NCBI GenBank assembly: GCA_035308025.1
Contig: DATGHL010000014.1
Location: 1 to 64,000, forward strand
Reading direction: 5' to 3'
From: Candidatus Binataceae bacterium
Lineage (GTDB): Bacteria; Desulfobacterota; Binatia; Binatales; Binataceae
DNA length: 64,000 nucleotides
Below are positions 44,671 through 53,924 of this stretch, piece after piece; position 1 is the first letter of the stretch; the number at the start of each line of letters is the position of its first letter. Under the pieces are notes generated by a model. It was given only the letters and a program-made list of their open reading frames with translations. It had not been told where the DNA came from and ran no database searches. A program made the position numbers and the translations under genes.

Positions 44671-45831
44671 ATGAGCCTCAAGGGGAAGGCCGCAGCGATC
44701 GGCATCGCCGAACTGAAACCGTGGAAAGAGCCGCCTGCCGGCGTTACGCCGCTCAAGCTGATGTTCCAGCTTACCGCCGAGGTTTTGGCCGACGCGGGAC
44801 TCGAAAAGCGCGACCTCGACGGACTGCTGGTCGGGATGCCCTTTGCCGATCCCGGGATGATCTACCCGGCCAGCCTCGCTGAGGTCTTGGGGATCAACCC
44901 GCGGATGCTGAACGTCGTCGATATCGGCGGGGCGAGTGCCGCGGGCATGATCTGGCGGGCCGCGGCCGCGATCGACGCCGGGATGTGCAGCGCCGTGCTC
45001 TGCATCGTTGCCGACCTCAACAAAATGGGCGACCAGAAGGTTCCGGTGATCTCGGTCCAGCGCGAATTCGAGGCCCCTTACGGCAATATCGGCGCGAACT
45101 GCGGCTACGCGATGATCGCCAATCGTCATATGCATGAATACGGCACGACGCCGTCGCAGATGGCGAAGGTCGCCGTGGATCAACGGAAAAGCGCCGTCAA
45201 GAATCCGCTCGCGGCTTTCGGTGACAAACTCATCACGATCGACGACGTGCTCAACTCGCGGATGATCGTCGATCCGCTCCATCTGTTCGAGATCGTCAGT
45301 CCGTGCAGCGGCGGCTCGGCCGTGATTATCGCCTCGCCGGAGGTCGCCAAACGCGCGAAGCGTCCGCCGATCTGGCTGCTCGGCGCCGGCGAGTACGCCA
45401 ATCACGCCTCGATCACCTACGCTCCTTCGCTTACGGATTCGCCGATCAAGCCGGCCGCCGACGCCGCTTTCAAGATGGCCGGGGTCGAACGCAAGGACAT
45501 CGACCTGGTGTGTCCCTACGATTGCTACACGATCACGGTGCTGGTGACGCTCGAGGATGCGGGCTTCTGCAAAAAGGGTCAGGGCGGCCCGTTCGCGATG
45601 GAGCATGATCTTTCGTTTGCCGGCGATTTTCCGTGCAACACGCACGGCGGCCAGCTTTCCTTCGGCCAGCCCGGGCTCGGCGGCGGGATGAGCCATGTGA
45701 CCGAGGCCATCCGCCAACTGATGGGCCGCGGCGAAGGGCGGCAAGTCAAGGACGCAACGCTCGCTTACGTCAACGGCAACGGCGGCATCATGAGCGAGCA
45801 GGCCAGCCTCATCCTGGAGCGCCGATCATGA
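44671..45831 (+). CDS. Thiolase-fold protein (lipid-transfer/SCP2-type), nucleophilic Cys absent
   Basis: This 386-aa protein has the thiolase superfamily fold markers DIGGASAAGMIWRAAAAIDAG, SPCSGGSAVII, VCPYDCYTITVLV and NTHGGQLSFGQPGLGGGM. Where true thiolases have the acyl-accepting Cys, it has GGAS, so a classic thiolase reaction is unlikely. It is followed by a DUF35 OB-fold protein with an ATGA overlap. Such pairs (for example Ltp2 with ChsH2-type DUF35 domains) act as retro-aldolases on CoA thioesters of steroid or branched side chains. I infer a similar acyl-CoA aldolase complex. CAGGAG precedes the ATG. Confidence 0.85.
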   Translation: MSLKGKAAAIGIAELKPWKEPPAGVTPLKLMFQLTAEVLADAGLEKRDLDGLLVGMPFADPGMIYPASLAEVLGINPRMLNVVDIGGASAAGMIWRAAAAIDAGMCSAVLCIVADLNKMGDQKVPVISVQREFEAPYGNIGANCGYAMIANRHMHEYGTTPSQMAKVAVDQRKSAVKNPLAAFGDKLITIDDVLNSRMIVDPLHLFEIVSPCSGGSAVIIASPEVAKRAKRPPIWLLGAGEYANHASITYAPSLTDSPIKPAADAAFKMAGVERKDIDLVCPYDCYTITVLVTLEDAGFCKKGQGGPFAMEHDLSFAGDFPCNTHGGQLSFGQPGLGGGMSHVTEAIRQLMGRGEGRQVKDATLAYVNGNGGIMSEQASLILERRS

Positions 45832-46229
45832 GCGCCTACGAGAAGCCGCTGCCGAAGCCGACGGCCACCAGCCGTCCGTTCTGGGACGCCGCCAAACGGC
45901 ATGAGTTGCAGCTTCAGCGATGCGGCGGTTGCCGCGCCTTCATCTACTATCCCCGCGATCGCTGTCCGCATTGCCTGTCGGAGCAGCTCGAATGGCAGCC
46001 CGTCAGCGGCAAGGGGAAGGTGTATAGCTACACGACGGTGCGTCGCGCCTCGACCCGCTCGTTCTCCGACAAACCTTACGTGCTGGCGATTGTCGAACTC
46101 GACGAGGGTGTCCGCATGACGAGTAATATCGAAGCGCCGTCGGAGAGCGTCAAGATCGGGATGCCGGTGACGGTCTTTTTCGACGACGTCACGCCCGATC
46201 GTACACTGATCAAGTTCAAGCCAGCCTAG
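45828..46229 (+). CDS. DUF35 zinc-ribbon OB-fold protein
   Basis: The 133-aa partner has a rubredoxin-like zinc ribbon with Cys32, Cys35, Cys46 and Cys49 (RCGGCRAF and RCPHCL) and an OB-fold with GKGKVYSYTTVRRA. The start at 45828 overlaps the thiolase-like stop. DUF35 proteins bind acyl-CoA and form obligate complexes with thiolase-fold partners, so this subunit likely positions CoA. No further genes of the pathway are adjacent: the next gene is convergent, three bases away. Confidence 0.88.
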   Translation: MSAYEKPLPKPTATSRPFWDAAKRHELQLQRCGGCRAFIYYPRDRCPHCLSEQLEWQPVSGKGKVYSYTTVRRASTRSFSDKPYVLAIVELDEGVRMTSNIEAPSESVKIGMPVTVFFDDVTPDRTLIKFKPA

Positions 46230-46232
46230 CGC

Positions 46233-47105
46233 TCACTGCGGCGTCCACATAGGCGCCGCACCGAAGAGGTGATCGACAACGCCCAGGTGATAAGCGAGAA
46301 ACAGACCAAAACCCAGACTGAAAAACCCGGATGCGTTGATCAGGCCATGATGCAGCCACGCCATCCGCTGCGCGGCGAACATAAACGGCGCGGCAATCGC
46401 AGTAGTAATCAGCCCCATACTCACAATCGTCCCTAGACAGAAAATCGCGAGATAGAGTGTCGCCCACAGCGGCTGCGGGATTGCACTCAATACGAGCAAA
46501 GCGATCGCCGCGCTGCCCGCGAGGCCATGAACCAGACCGATTCCGAAGGAACGTAGCAACGGCCGTCGCACTGCGAGAACTGGGCGATCGAGTGCAGGAT
46601 CCTCAAGGCTGTGACCGTGGTTCGATCGATCAGCGTCCAGTGTCGCGTCGCTGGAATCATGTCCATTGGGATCTGGATGATAGTGACTATGTCGATGGAG
46701 TTCGCCCTCGTCGATGTGGCTATGGGAATGTACGTCCATGGGCCGGGCGCCGGCGACCGCGGCTCCCCCGATGCGGCGCGCAACCTGGCGAACCGCACCT
46801 GCCGCGGCGCCGAGCCCGAGAAGAATCAAAACGATTGCCACTGCGAACTCCATCGCAAGGCCAATCCGCGTCGGGATCGCAATCTTGAAGACGATAATCG
46901 CAGCCCCCACCGCCAGCACGGTCAGAGTGTGGCCGAGGCCCCATATGAGGCCAATTCCCGTCGCCGTAGCCAGACGCCGCTCGCGACTTACGATCGTCGT
47001 CACCGCGATTACATGATCCGGATCGGTGGCGTGGCGCATTCCCAGAATCAGGCCCAACAACATCACGCTCAGCGGCGCAAGCGATCCTGCTATTCCAAAA
47101 TTCAT
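46233..47105 (-). CDS. NiCoT-type nickel/cobalt permease
   Basis: The 290-aa membrane protein has the NiCoT signature HX4DH at His25-Asp30-His31 (GMRHATDPDHVIAVTT), a second signature-like GLGHTLTVL, and about six to seven helices. A long His/Asp-rich loop lies near residues 125-165 (VHSHSHIDEGELHRHSHYHP). It should move Ni2+ or Co2+ across the inner membrane. AAGGAC precedes the ATG. It is the last gene of a minus-strand group with NicO, TPR and DUF4331 genes. The family contains importers, but the neighbouring NicO family also includes exporters, so direction is open. Confidence 0.88.
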   Translation of the reverse strand: MNFGIAGSLAPLSVMLLGLILGMRHATDPDHVIAVTTIVSRERRLATATGIGLIWGLGHTLTVLAVGAAIIVFKIAIPTRIGLAMEFAVAIVLILLGLGAAAGAVRQVARRIGGAAVAGARPMDVHSHSHIDEGELHRHSHYHPDPNGHDSSDATLDADRSNHGHSLEDPALDRPVLAVRRPLLRSFGIGLVHGLAGSAAIALLVLSAIPQPLWATLYLAIFCLGTIVSMGLITTAIAAPFMFAAQRMAWLHHGLINASGFFSLGFGLFLAYHLGVVDHLFGAAPMWTPQ

Positions 47106-47140
47106 TTCAGTCCTTTTCGACGGTCTTCCGCTCGTGCCTT

Positions 47141-48820
47141 TTAGCTTCTAACGTGCAGGACTCCGGCCACGATCAGCGACTGGAGCGTCAAACCTACTCC
47201 GACGATCGTGATGACTGCTGATGAGGCCAATGGCAGCCAGCGCTCCGTCAACGGACCGCGGCCGCCAAAGCGGCTCATGAAGCGGCCGGCGTAAACCATC
47301 GCAAGGCCAAAAGTGATCAATACCGCGGCCAAGCCGGCGCTGAATGCGACAATCAGAAACAGCCCGAAGGCTACGCGATGAAACGCGAGCGCGGCGAGCA
47401 ACACCACTAGCGCGGCCGGACATGGCACGATTCCGCCGGTGACTCCGAGTACAAATAGACTCTTGACGGAGAGCTTCTGTGATTCAAGCGCGAGTTCTAG
47501 TGTGCGAGGCTCATGCACATGCTGATGTCCGTGATGGTGACTATGGCCCTGATCGTGCGAACGGCTATGATCAGAATTATGCGAGTGAGTACTGCTCACA
47601 TGTCCGCCCCACCAGGTGTGGCGATGCTCCAAACTCGGAGCATGATCGTGATCGGCCTCCGCATCAACACGATGCTCGTGTCCGTAACTGTGATCCGCGT
47701 GGTGACTATCGGTGGGTTCCGTAAGGTAGCGCCGCAGGAAGAGCGTCAAGCCCAGCCCTGCAACCAGCAAGCCCGACGCCGCGCCCAGCCACGGGTAGAG
47801 CTGCTCGGGCATGATCCACTGCGACGCGTACAGGGTGATGATCCCCAACGCATAGACCGATATCGTATGCGACGCAGTTACGATGCCGCCGAGAAAAACC
47901 GCGTGACGTGCGCCGCCGCGGGATCCGACCAGGTAGGCCGCCACCAGCGTTTTGCCGTGTCCCGGTTCGAGCGCGTGGAAACCCCCGAGTACCGCGGCAA
48001 TCAGCGCCGCCATCAGAAGGAACGTGACATCTACCCGATTCGACTCGATCAAATCGGTAAAGGCGCTACGCGGGGTGCCCACCTTGTTGGCTGCGAGCTT
48101 GAGCCCGCCCGGCTCAGCTCCAGTGTCGAGCCAGCCCGCGTTACTTCCGCGATCCGCCAATTGCTCCGTTCCCGCCGGCGTCGCCGCGAAAGTCAAATCG
48201 GCGCTCAACACCTGCGGAGGGCTGTGCAGCATGTCAGTCGGATAGTTCGTGAGTTCAAGGCTGCGATCCTGCGAAGGGACTGAACTATGGTCTATGCGTG
48301 TGCCCGGTCCGCGGACTGCGACTATTTCTTTCCAGCCGGCATGATCGGGAAAGTTGCTATCCTGGTAGTGCAGTGCGAATGAGCCATCGACCAACCGATG
48401 ATCCAAATGCGCCCAATAGACAAAACCCATTTTCATGGTCGGCAAGCCGCCGGCGCCTGGCGGAAAAAGCGCCTGCCGCGAAACGGTTTCAAGCACGAGC
48501 GGCGCACCGCCGACAGTCAGCGTCAACCCCTGCTTAAGGTTAGCGGACTGCGTCTTCAAATATCGCGCGACACCGGGATCGTCCACGCGCGGCACTATTC
48601 CACTTCGTTGCATCTCCTGGAAGGTCGGAATCTCCGCCATATCGATTATGTAATCGATTTGGACACGATCTGGGTCGGTGACAATCTTCGTGTAATGATT
48701 GACGCTGAAATTACCCATCGGATGGGCGAGGCTGAGTCGCGGCCAGGCGAGCAATACGAGCAGGATCGCGCTCGCGGCGCCGACCGCGCTAGCGCGAACC
48801 ACTGGTTGCCTTTGCCGCAT
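47141..48820 (-). CDS. NicO-family nickel/cobalt transporter with large exported N-terminal domain
   Basis: This 559-aa protein begins with a signal peptide ending LSLAHPMGNFSVNHYTK, followed by an extracytoplasmic domain of about 230 residues. A NicO/RcnA-type membrane domain then has GGFHALEPGHGKTLVAAYL and GGIVPCPAALVVLLAAL. Between helices lies a strongly His-rich loop (for example HSHHHGHQHVH). I start it at ATG 48820, which overlaps the end of the TPR gene by 32 bp; the longer frame lies inside that gene. This exported-domain NicO type is common beside DUF4331 and TPR genes. Ni2+/Co2+ is the family-based cargo. Confidence 0.85.
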   Translation of the reverse strand: MRQRQPVVRASAVGAASAILLVLLAWPRLSLAHPMGNFSVNHYTKIVTDPDRVQIDYIIDMAEIPTFQEMQRSGIVPRVDDPGVARYLKTQSANLKQGLTLTVGGAPLVLETVSRQALFPPGAGGLPTMKMGFVYWAHLDHRLVDGSFALHYQDSNFPDHAGWKEIVAVRGPGTRIDHSSVPSQDRSLELTNYPTDMLHSPPQVLSADLTFAATPAGTEQLADRGSNAGWLDTGAEPGGLKLAANKVGTPRSAFTDLIESNRVDVTFLLMAALIAAVLGGFHALEPGHGKTLVAAYLVGSRGGARHAVFLGGIVTASHTISVYALGIITLYASQWIMPEQLYPWLGAASGLLVAGLGLTLFLRRYLTEPTDSHHADHSYGHEHRVDAEADHDHAPSLEHRHTWWGGHVSSTHSHNSDHSRSHDQGHSHHHGHQHVHEPRTLELALESQKLSVKSLFVLGVTGGIVPCPAALVVLLAALAFHRVAFGLFLIVAFSAGLAAVLITFGLAMVYAGRFMSRFGGRGPLTERWLPLASSAVITIVGVGLTLQSLIVAGVLHVRS

Positions 48821-50138
48821 ACTGCACCGTCGGGTCGCCGCCCAATGCCGCGTACTCGCGACTGGCGACGTTGTCGAGAATCGGCTGGAAGTGCGCATTG
48901 ATCGTCATGGCCCGATCTAAATTCGCGCGCGCCTCGGTTTTATGCGCGAGCGCCGCGGATATCATTCCCGCGTGAAAATAGAGTCGCGCGTCGGTGGTGT
49001 TGAACCTTAATGCCGCGATTATGTGCGGGAGCGCCGCGTCCGCCTTACCGTCGCGATAGAGCGACCATGCCAGCGCGTCCTCGCCGTAGATATCGCGCCG
49101 GATCTGGTACTCGCCCACTGCCAGCGCGACGGCCTGCTGATGCTGCACGTCATGGTCCGCGTAGTAGTCAACCAGCACACGATTGTAGAGCACTTGATTA
49201 AGCTTGTTCAGACGCGCGATGAATTCGACCAGGTCATGTTGTTGTTTGGCGTCGCTGACGCGGCCCATCTCGGTGTAGACGTCGCCGAGGGCTGCGACGT
49301 ATTGCGGCAGCGGAATGACGGCGATCGCGCGGCGATAGAAATCCGCAGCCTCATCCAGCTTACCTCGCGCCGCGCGGACCTGGCCGAGGATTGCCAGGGC
49401 GCGGTAGTAGTTCGGATAGGTCTTGAGCGAAGCGGCGCCTTGGGCGTCCGCATCATTCAGTTTGCCCATGCGGAAATAATCTTCCGCGAGCATCGCCTGC
49501 GCCCAGGCGATTCCCTCGAGAGGTTCGCCGGCCGCGATGCCGTCCGCGATTGCATGCCGCATATCTGCGATCGCGGTCTGGTCGTCGCCGCGCATCGTTT
49601 CGAGCCCCGAACGCCGGCTATACGAATAGAGGTCGGCTTTGAGTGCGATCATCTGCCCATAGGATCGCGCCGCCGGAGCGTATTCGCCGGTCTCGAGTTG
49701 CGCATCACCGAGGACGCCGTAGGCGTAGGAATCGTTCGGATCAAGCTTGATTGCGGTGTTGGCCGCCGTCGTCGCACCAGCAAAATCGTGCAGGGCATAA
49801 AGCACGAACGCCAGATGGCGATGAGCGGGCGCGAGCCGCGGTTGAAGCTTGATCGCCTCTCGCAGTGAATTGCCGGACAGATTGAAGTAAGTAATGTCTC
49901 CGGTCTGACGGCCCTTCTGACTATAGAGGTCGCCCAGTCGGTAATAGAGTTCCGCATCGGGATGTCGCTTCAGAACCGTTTGCAGAATCGTGATATCGCG
50001 GTCAATTTGCGCTGCTGGAGTCGGCGCTTGGGACTGCGTGCGTGCACTGCCCGAACTGAGAAGCGCCACGAGCAGGAACGCCAACACAATCTTGGGAATA
50101 CTCAGACTGCTGAAACGATTGTTGGAGCTGGGTGTCAT
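48789..50138 (-). CDS. Exported TPR protein of the nickel/cobalt operon
   Basis: From ATG 50138 the 449-aa protein has an N-terminal hydrophobic signal (IPKIVLAFLLVALLSSGSA) and then at least eight TPR-like helical pairs, such as HRHLAFVLYALHDFAGATTA and ANTAIKLDPNDSYAYGVLGD. A TPR solenoid outside the cytoplasm usually scaffolds protein contacts. Gene order (DUF4331, TPR, NicO, NiCoT) points to a shared function with metal transport. Start choice is moderate because the ribosome-binding site is weak. Confidence 0.82.
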   Translation of the reverse strand: MTPSSNNRFSSLSIPKIVLAFLLVALLSSGSARTQSQAPTPAAQIDRDITILQTVLKRHPDAELYYRLGDLYSQKGRQTGDITYFNLSGNSLREAIKLQPRLAPAHRHLAFVLYALHDFAGATTAANTAIKLDPNDSYAYGVLGDAQLETGEYAPAARSYGQMIALKADLYSYSRRSGLETMRGDDQTAIADMRHAIADGIAAGEPLEGIAWAQAMLAEDYFRMGKLNDADAQGAASLKTYPNYYRALAILGQVRAARGKLDEAADFYRRAIAVIPLPQYVAALGDVYTEMGRVSDAKQQHDLVEFIARLNKLNQVLYNRVLVDYYADHDVQHQQAVALAVGEYQIRRDIYGEDALAWSLYRDGKADAALPHIIAALRFNTTDARLYFHAGMISAALAHKTEARANLDRAMTINAHFQPILDNVASREYAALGGDPTVQYAAKATSGSR

Positions 50139-50234
50139 GGCTTTTTTGACAATGGTTATAGCTAATTGACTTGGTCGGCTAAGGCGGGACAACCGGAGCG
50201 GCTACGGCCGCCCGACTGCCCCGCGGTTAATGAT

Positions 50235-51785
50235 TTAGGTGCCCGCCGGTCCACCATTAACCGGTACGCCGTTGCTACCCGGCACCGGACCGTTGGGAGA
50301 ACCTGGGATTGGGGTCAACAGGTACGGGAACGCCACGTTGAAGAAGGTTTCGTCAAGGTATGCGCCGTCCGTAAACGGCAGGTTACCCGAGGGCGCCTGG
50401 CTCGGGGTGCCGAAGCCAAAGCCGCCTGGATTGATCAAGGCGCCCATAGCGACCTGCAGCGTGATGTCCACGACGTCGTCGCCGGGCCGCCGGCCGTTGG
50501 GATAGCCCGAGTCATCACCGCCGAGAGCGCCGAGCCGGCTCTGCAAGCCAAACGGTGTGACGGCAAACGCGGTATTGAGGCGCATCTCTTCAGAGGCTAC
50601 GACATTGGGCGGCTGGTTTAGCCCGGACAGGCCCGTCAGAAAAACAGCCTCGAGATCCGCGCGCGGAAAGAGGGTCGGCGCCGTGACTGACGGGAAGAGG
50701 GCTTGGATCAGCGCCGGCGCGGTGGGATTTGTTACATAGGTCAGGAATTGTGGGTCGTCGATCGGCTGACTCGAATTCCACTTATCCTTGTCGGGGAGTC
50801 CGATAACCAGTTCGTTGACCAGAGGATTACCCAAACGCGAAACTTCGACAAATTTCTTGCTTAGCGTTTGCGTCAGCGTAGTAGCGCCTTTTTTGACCTT
50901 GGCCAGCACCGTCCGTTTTTCGGGCAAGCTCGCAGTAGTCCAGCCGCCGATGATCGGTTGCGTCGAGCTTTGCACGATGCAGGACGCCGGCACTTCGAGC
51001 TCGATCGAGGTGACGTTCTTGCCCGCCAGCGCGTCACTTGCTTCATTCGGCGCACCGGTCGGATTGCTGATATTGATCAGGTCAAAGGTCTCGCCGAGAT
51101 TCACGACGAACGGATCCTTGCGTTGCCCCACGAACATCCTGCCCGGGGTACTGCAGTTCGGAATATTGACGTTGTATATGTACTGATCGGCGTAGGTCTC
51201 GTACGCGGCAGGCGAGCCAAAGGTCTTGTTGCCGATATTATCTGTCGGCTTGGTAAAGACCGTCGTACCGCCGACCACATTGGTCAGGAATGCGGTTTTG
51301 GGCTTTTTCTTGCCGTTATACGTGATCAACTGCACCGTGTAGGTCTCGACCACATTCGAGTTCGCGCTGTTGCCTGCGCTGATGCCGCCGATGTTGACCA
51401 GCGGCACCTCCACGTTCACGCCATTAATCGGCAGAGAAAGATTTTGAATCGTGTTGGTGAACTGGAAGCGAAAAGTGTATTCGGGGAGCGCGTCGCCGTC
51501 ATTATCGATATTGATATCGTAGAGCGCCTCGGGATCCATGGTGTAATAATTCGGTCCGGCGAAGGGATCCTCGAGCGGCTGATAGTTGGCGATGATGTCT
51601 ACCAGACCCTGACCGGCCTTGGCGGTCTCATAGCTGTTGAACATGTAAAAATCGGTGCCGTCGGTCTTCGGCATCGTCGTGATGAGCGGGGCCTCGCGAT
51701 GGCTCGAGGCGGGAGCTCGGGCCGGCGCGCCTCCCACCGCCAAGCCTGTTAGTGCAATCAAACCCAAGACCTTGCCAATTCTCAT
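50235..51785 (-). CDS. DUF4331 family exported protein
   Basis: The 516-aa protein has a signal peptide (MRIGKVLGLIALTGLAVGG) and the DUF4331 hallmark start ASSHREAPLIT followed by DGTDFYMFNSYE. The rest is a beta-rich domain with NIDNDGDALPEYTFRFQF and acidic loops that could bind Ca2+ or other metals. A strong AGGAGGG fixes ATG 51785. The family has no established function. It leads the operon with TPR, NicO and NiCoT genes, so a role in capturing or sensing metal outside the cell is plausible. Confidence 0.88.
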   Translation of the reverse strand: MRIGKVLGLIALTGLAVGGAPARAPASSHREAPLITTMPKTDGTDFYMFNSYETAKAGQGLVDIIANYQPLEDPFAGPNYYTMDPEALYDINIDNDGDALPEYTFRFQFTNTIQNLSLPINGVNVEVPLVNIGGISAGNSANSNVVETYTVQLITYNGKKKPKTAFLTNVVGGTTVFTKPTDNIGNKTFGSPAAYETYADQYIYNVNIPNCSTPGRMFVGQRKDPFVVNLGETFDLINISNPTGAPNEASDALAGKNVTSIELEVPASCIVQSSTQPIIGGWTTASLPEKRTVLAKVKKGATTLTQTLSKKFVEVSRLGNPLVNELVIGLPDKDKWNSSQPIDDPQFLTYVTNPTAPALIQALFPSVTAPTLFPRADLEAVFLTGLSGLNQPPNVVASEEMRLNTAFAVTPFGLQSRLGALGGDDSGYPNGRRPGDDVVDITLQVAMGALINPGGFGFGTPSQAPSGNLPFTDGAYLDETFFNVAFPYLLTPIPGSPNGPVPGSNGVPVNGGPAGT

Positions 51786-51978
51786 AATCGACCCTCCTGA
51801 TTTTGTGCGGCTGCCCTGATGCGGCAGCATCCCGGCCAGCTGATGACGAACCCCCGTGTTCGCCATCCCGCCGTTCGAGTCAGATACGCACGAGGCGTGG
51901 GATTGGATTTGCGGACTGCGGCACCCGGCGACGCAGTTTCAGGCCCCTGCAGCCGGGAAGCTGAGGCAGGCGGGAGAC

Positions 51979-52197
51979 TCAGGAGGGATTGACGGGCTTA
52001 TCGATCGCGGGAGGCTCAGCGTTGGCGGTCGGCTTGGTTTGCGCAGGCGGCTGAGTTTCAGGATTCATCTCGCGCTTGAAGTCGCGAATTGCGCGCCCCA
52101 GCGCCGATCCGACATCCCCCAGCTTGCTCGGACCGAAGATCACCAGAACTATCACCAGCAGCAACAGCAGATGCGACGGTGAGATTAAGTCTCCCAT
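51979..52197 (-). CDS. tatA: Twin-arginine translocase subunit TatA
   Basis: The 72-aa product starts MGDLISPSHLLLLLVIVLVI, then the conserved FGPSKLGDVGSALGRAIRDF hinge and amphipathic helix. A short polar Pro-rich tail follows. This matches TatA/E in size and layout. GGAG lies 9 nt before the ATG. tatB and tatC are not present in the window, so this is a stand-alone copy. It lies 124 bp downstream of the SDR gene and 193 bp upstream of the DUF4331 gene. Confidence 0.92.
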   Translation of the reverse strand: MGDLISPSHLLLLLVIVLVIFGPSKLGDVGSALGRAIRDFKREMNPETQPPAQTKPTANAEPPAIDKPVNPS

Positions 52198-52321
52198 GCT
52201 CGTTTGACTCCGGATCAGTTCAGATTATTCCCGCGAAAGCCTTCGCGACGCTCAGCCTGAGGCTACCCCTAAGCGTGCGCGATTGCCATGGATTGACCGC
52301 TCTGAGGGAGATACCGCGGTA

Positions 52322-53179
52322 TCATTCCGGCTTGGCGCGATCTCCGCGCCAGTCCATTATGCGCCGACCGATCGCCAATGCGCCGTCGGTAATACCAGGG
52401 AACAGCGCCGCAATCTTCTCACCGATTACGGCGCCCGGCGGAACGTCAACCTCAGTGAGGCCGAGGACGACCGCGGCGATCACCGCCCAGGTCACCCATT
52501 GCGCTGGCATCGCGAAGAATCCCGGTGCTCCGCTGAGCGAATCGCCGCCCGCGGTCCCCTGCGTCATCGGCGTGTCGATTAGACCCGGCATGACGAGTGA
52601 AACCTTGACGCCGCTGCCATAAAGCTCGACCCGCAGGGCTTCGGTCAGGCCCACTACCGCGAATTTTGACGCGCAGTAACCGCCGATCGGCGGCGTCCCG
52701 CGCCGCCCCGCGAGTGAAGCGATATTCACGATATTGCCCGTCCGGGCCGCGCGCATCGACGGGATTACCGCCTGCATCATATGCAGCGTTCCGAAGAGGT
52801 TTACGCTCATCATGCGTTCGAGCGATGCGGCCTCCATCGATTCGACCGGGCCCATCTCCATGATGCCAGCGGAGTTGATCAGCAGGTCGAGGTGGCCGAA
52901 GTGCGCGATCGCATGATCGACCGCATCACGGCATGGCTTGCGCTTCGTGACATCTGCGACGAGAACCAATGGCTGTGCGTGGCCCGCGGCGCCGATTTCA
53001 TTCGCCAGCTCTTCGAGCAGCGGCCGACGCCGCGCCACGATTGCGACTTGTGCGCCGAGCGCGGCGAGACTCTGGCCGAGCTCGCGCCCGATGCCGCTCG
53101 AGGCCCCGGTGACCAACACCGTCCGGCCGCGAAAATAGCTCCCAACCAAAGCCTTGCGCAAAGTCTGAAAAGCGCTCAC
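52322..53179 (-). CDS. Short-chain dehydrogenase/reductase
   Basis: This 285-aa SDR has the cofactor motif TGASSGIG (24-31), NSAG (102-105), catalytic Ser155, and Tyr168 with Lys172 (YCASK). The start is a GTG. A C-terminal extension with a hydrophobic segment (WVTWAVIAAVVLGL) may associate with the membrane. RR after the second strand favours NADP(H). It lies 24 bp downstream of a GNAT gene in the same direction and is probably co-transcribed. Its stop overlaps a 14-bp perfect palindrome (52310-52323). Substrate unknown. Confidence 0.9.
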   Translation of the reverse strand: MSAFQTLRKALVGSYFRGRTVLVTGASSGIGRELGQSLAALGAQVAIVARRRPLLEELANEIGAAGHAQPLVLVADVTKRKPCRDAVDHAIAHFGHLDLLINSAGIMEMGPVESMEAASLERMMSVNLFGTLHMMQAVIPSMRAARTGNIVNIASLAGRRGTPPIGGYCASKFAVVGLTEALRVELYGSGVKVSLVMPGLIDTPMTQGTAGGDSLSGAPGFFAMPAQWVTWAVIAAVVLGLTEVDVPPGAVIGEKIAALFPGITDGALAIGRRIMDWRGDRAKPE

Positions 53180-53203
53180 ACGGGCCTCGGAAAAAATTCG
53201 CTG

Positions 53204-53794
53204 CTAGGCGTGCAAGCTGTTGCCGACACCCTCGACATCGTGACTCATGACAAGGAGATCATGCGGCCGCCCGTTGCGATCGGCCACCCAAGCCTGCAAT
53301 AGCGCCTCGACCTGAAAGCCCAGCCGTTCGAAGGCCGCGCGCGCGCCGGCCTGGTCCGGGGTGAGCATCGCGGCCATCTTTTTGACCCCGCGCGCGCGCC
53401 CGATCTGGAAGACTTCCTCAGCCAGCCGCCGGCCCAGCCCGGCGCCGCGATACTTCGGGCCGAGGAGAACCCGAATTTCGCCGACGCGGCGCGTCCATTG
53501 CTTCTGATCGTGATGCAGGCTGGCGTAACCCGCGACCTCGCCATCGATCTCGGCGATCACCGTAACGGTGGCGCCGCTTTCGAGGTTGCGGATCCAATCA
53601 TCGAGAGCGTCAGCGAGGGTAATGTCGGTGCGCAAAAACAACAGGTCATTGGGCGGCAGCGCGCGGGAAAATCTCAAGAGCACGGCTTTATCCACAGGCT
53701 CCATCAGGCGCAATGTCACGGCGCGGCCATCGGGCAGGGTCAATTGCTGTGGGCGATAGTCGGAGTTGAGGCCGCCGTGATTGCTCTTGGTCAT
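53204..53794 (-). CDS. GNAT family N-acetyltransferase (paralogue 3 of 3)
   Basis: The 196-aa protein shares NDLLFLRTDIT, RGAGLGRRLAEEVF and LTPDQAGARAAFERLGFQ with the GNATs at 9804 and 15542; it is closest to the latter. The acetyl-CoA loop is intact. Here the partner is an SDR, against PHA synthase for the first copy. The recurring N-terminal segment before the GNAT core is a family trait I cannot name. Confidence 0.82.
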   Translation of the reverse strand: MTKSNHGGLNSDYRPQQLTLPDGRAVTLRLMEPVDKAVLLRFSRALPPNDLLFLRTDITLADALDDWIRNLESGATVTVIAEIDGEVAGYASLHHDQKQWTRRVGEIRVLLGPKYRGAGLGRRLAEEVFQIGRARGVKKMAAMLTPDQAGARAAFERLGFQVEALLQAWVADRNGRPHDLLVMSHDVEGVGNSLHA

Positions 53795-53924
53795 TCAGTT
53801 CTTGAGCCGTCCGCAGCGTCGTGGATTCCGCGCGCGTCGGTCGAACGGACGCTGACAATAGCAATTTATTGCGGCCGCGTGAAATGATAGTTCGCAAGGC
53901 ATAGCCGAGTAAGGAGTCTGCGAC

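Noticed and set aside
46457..46888. Plus-strand frames opposite the NiCoT and NicO genes
   Set aside because: These are shadows of His-rich coding sequence on the minus strand.
47513..48283. Long plus-strand frame opposite the NicO gene
   Set aside because: The minus strand carries a clear signal peptide, membrane helices and family motifs. The plus-strand translation is an Arg-rich shadow.
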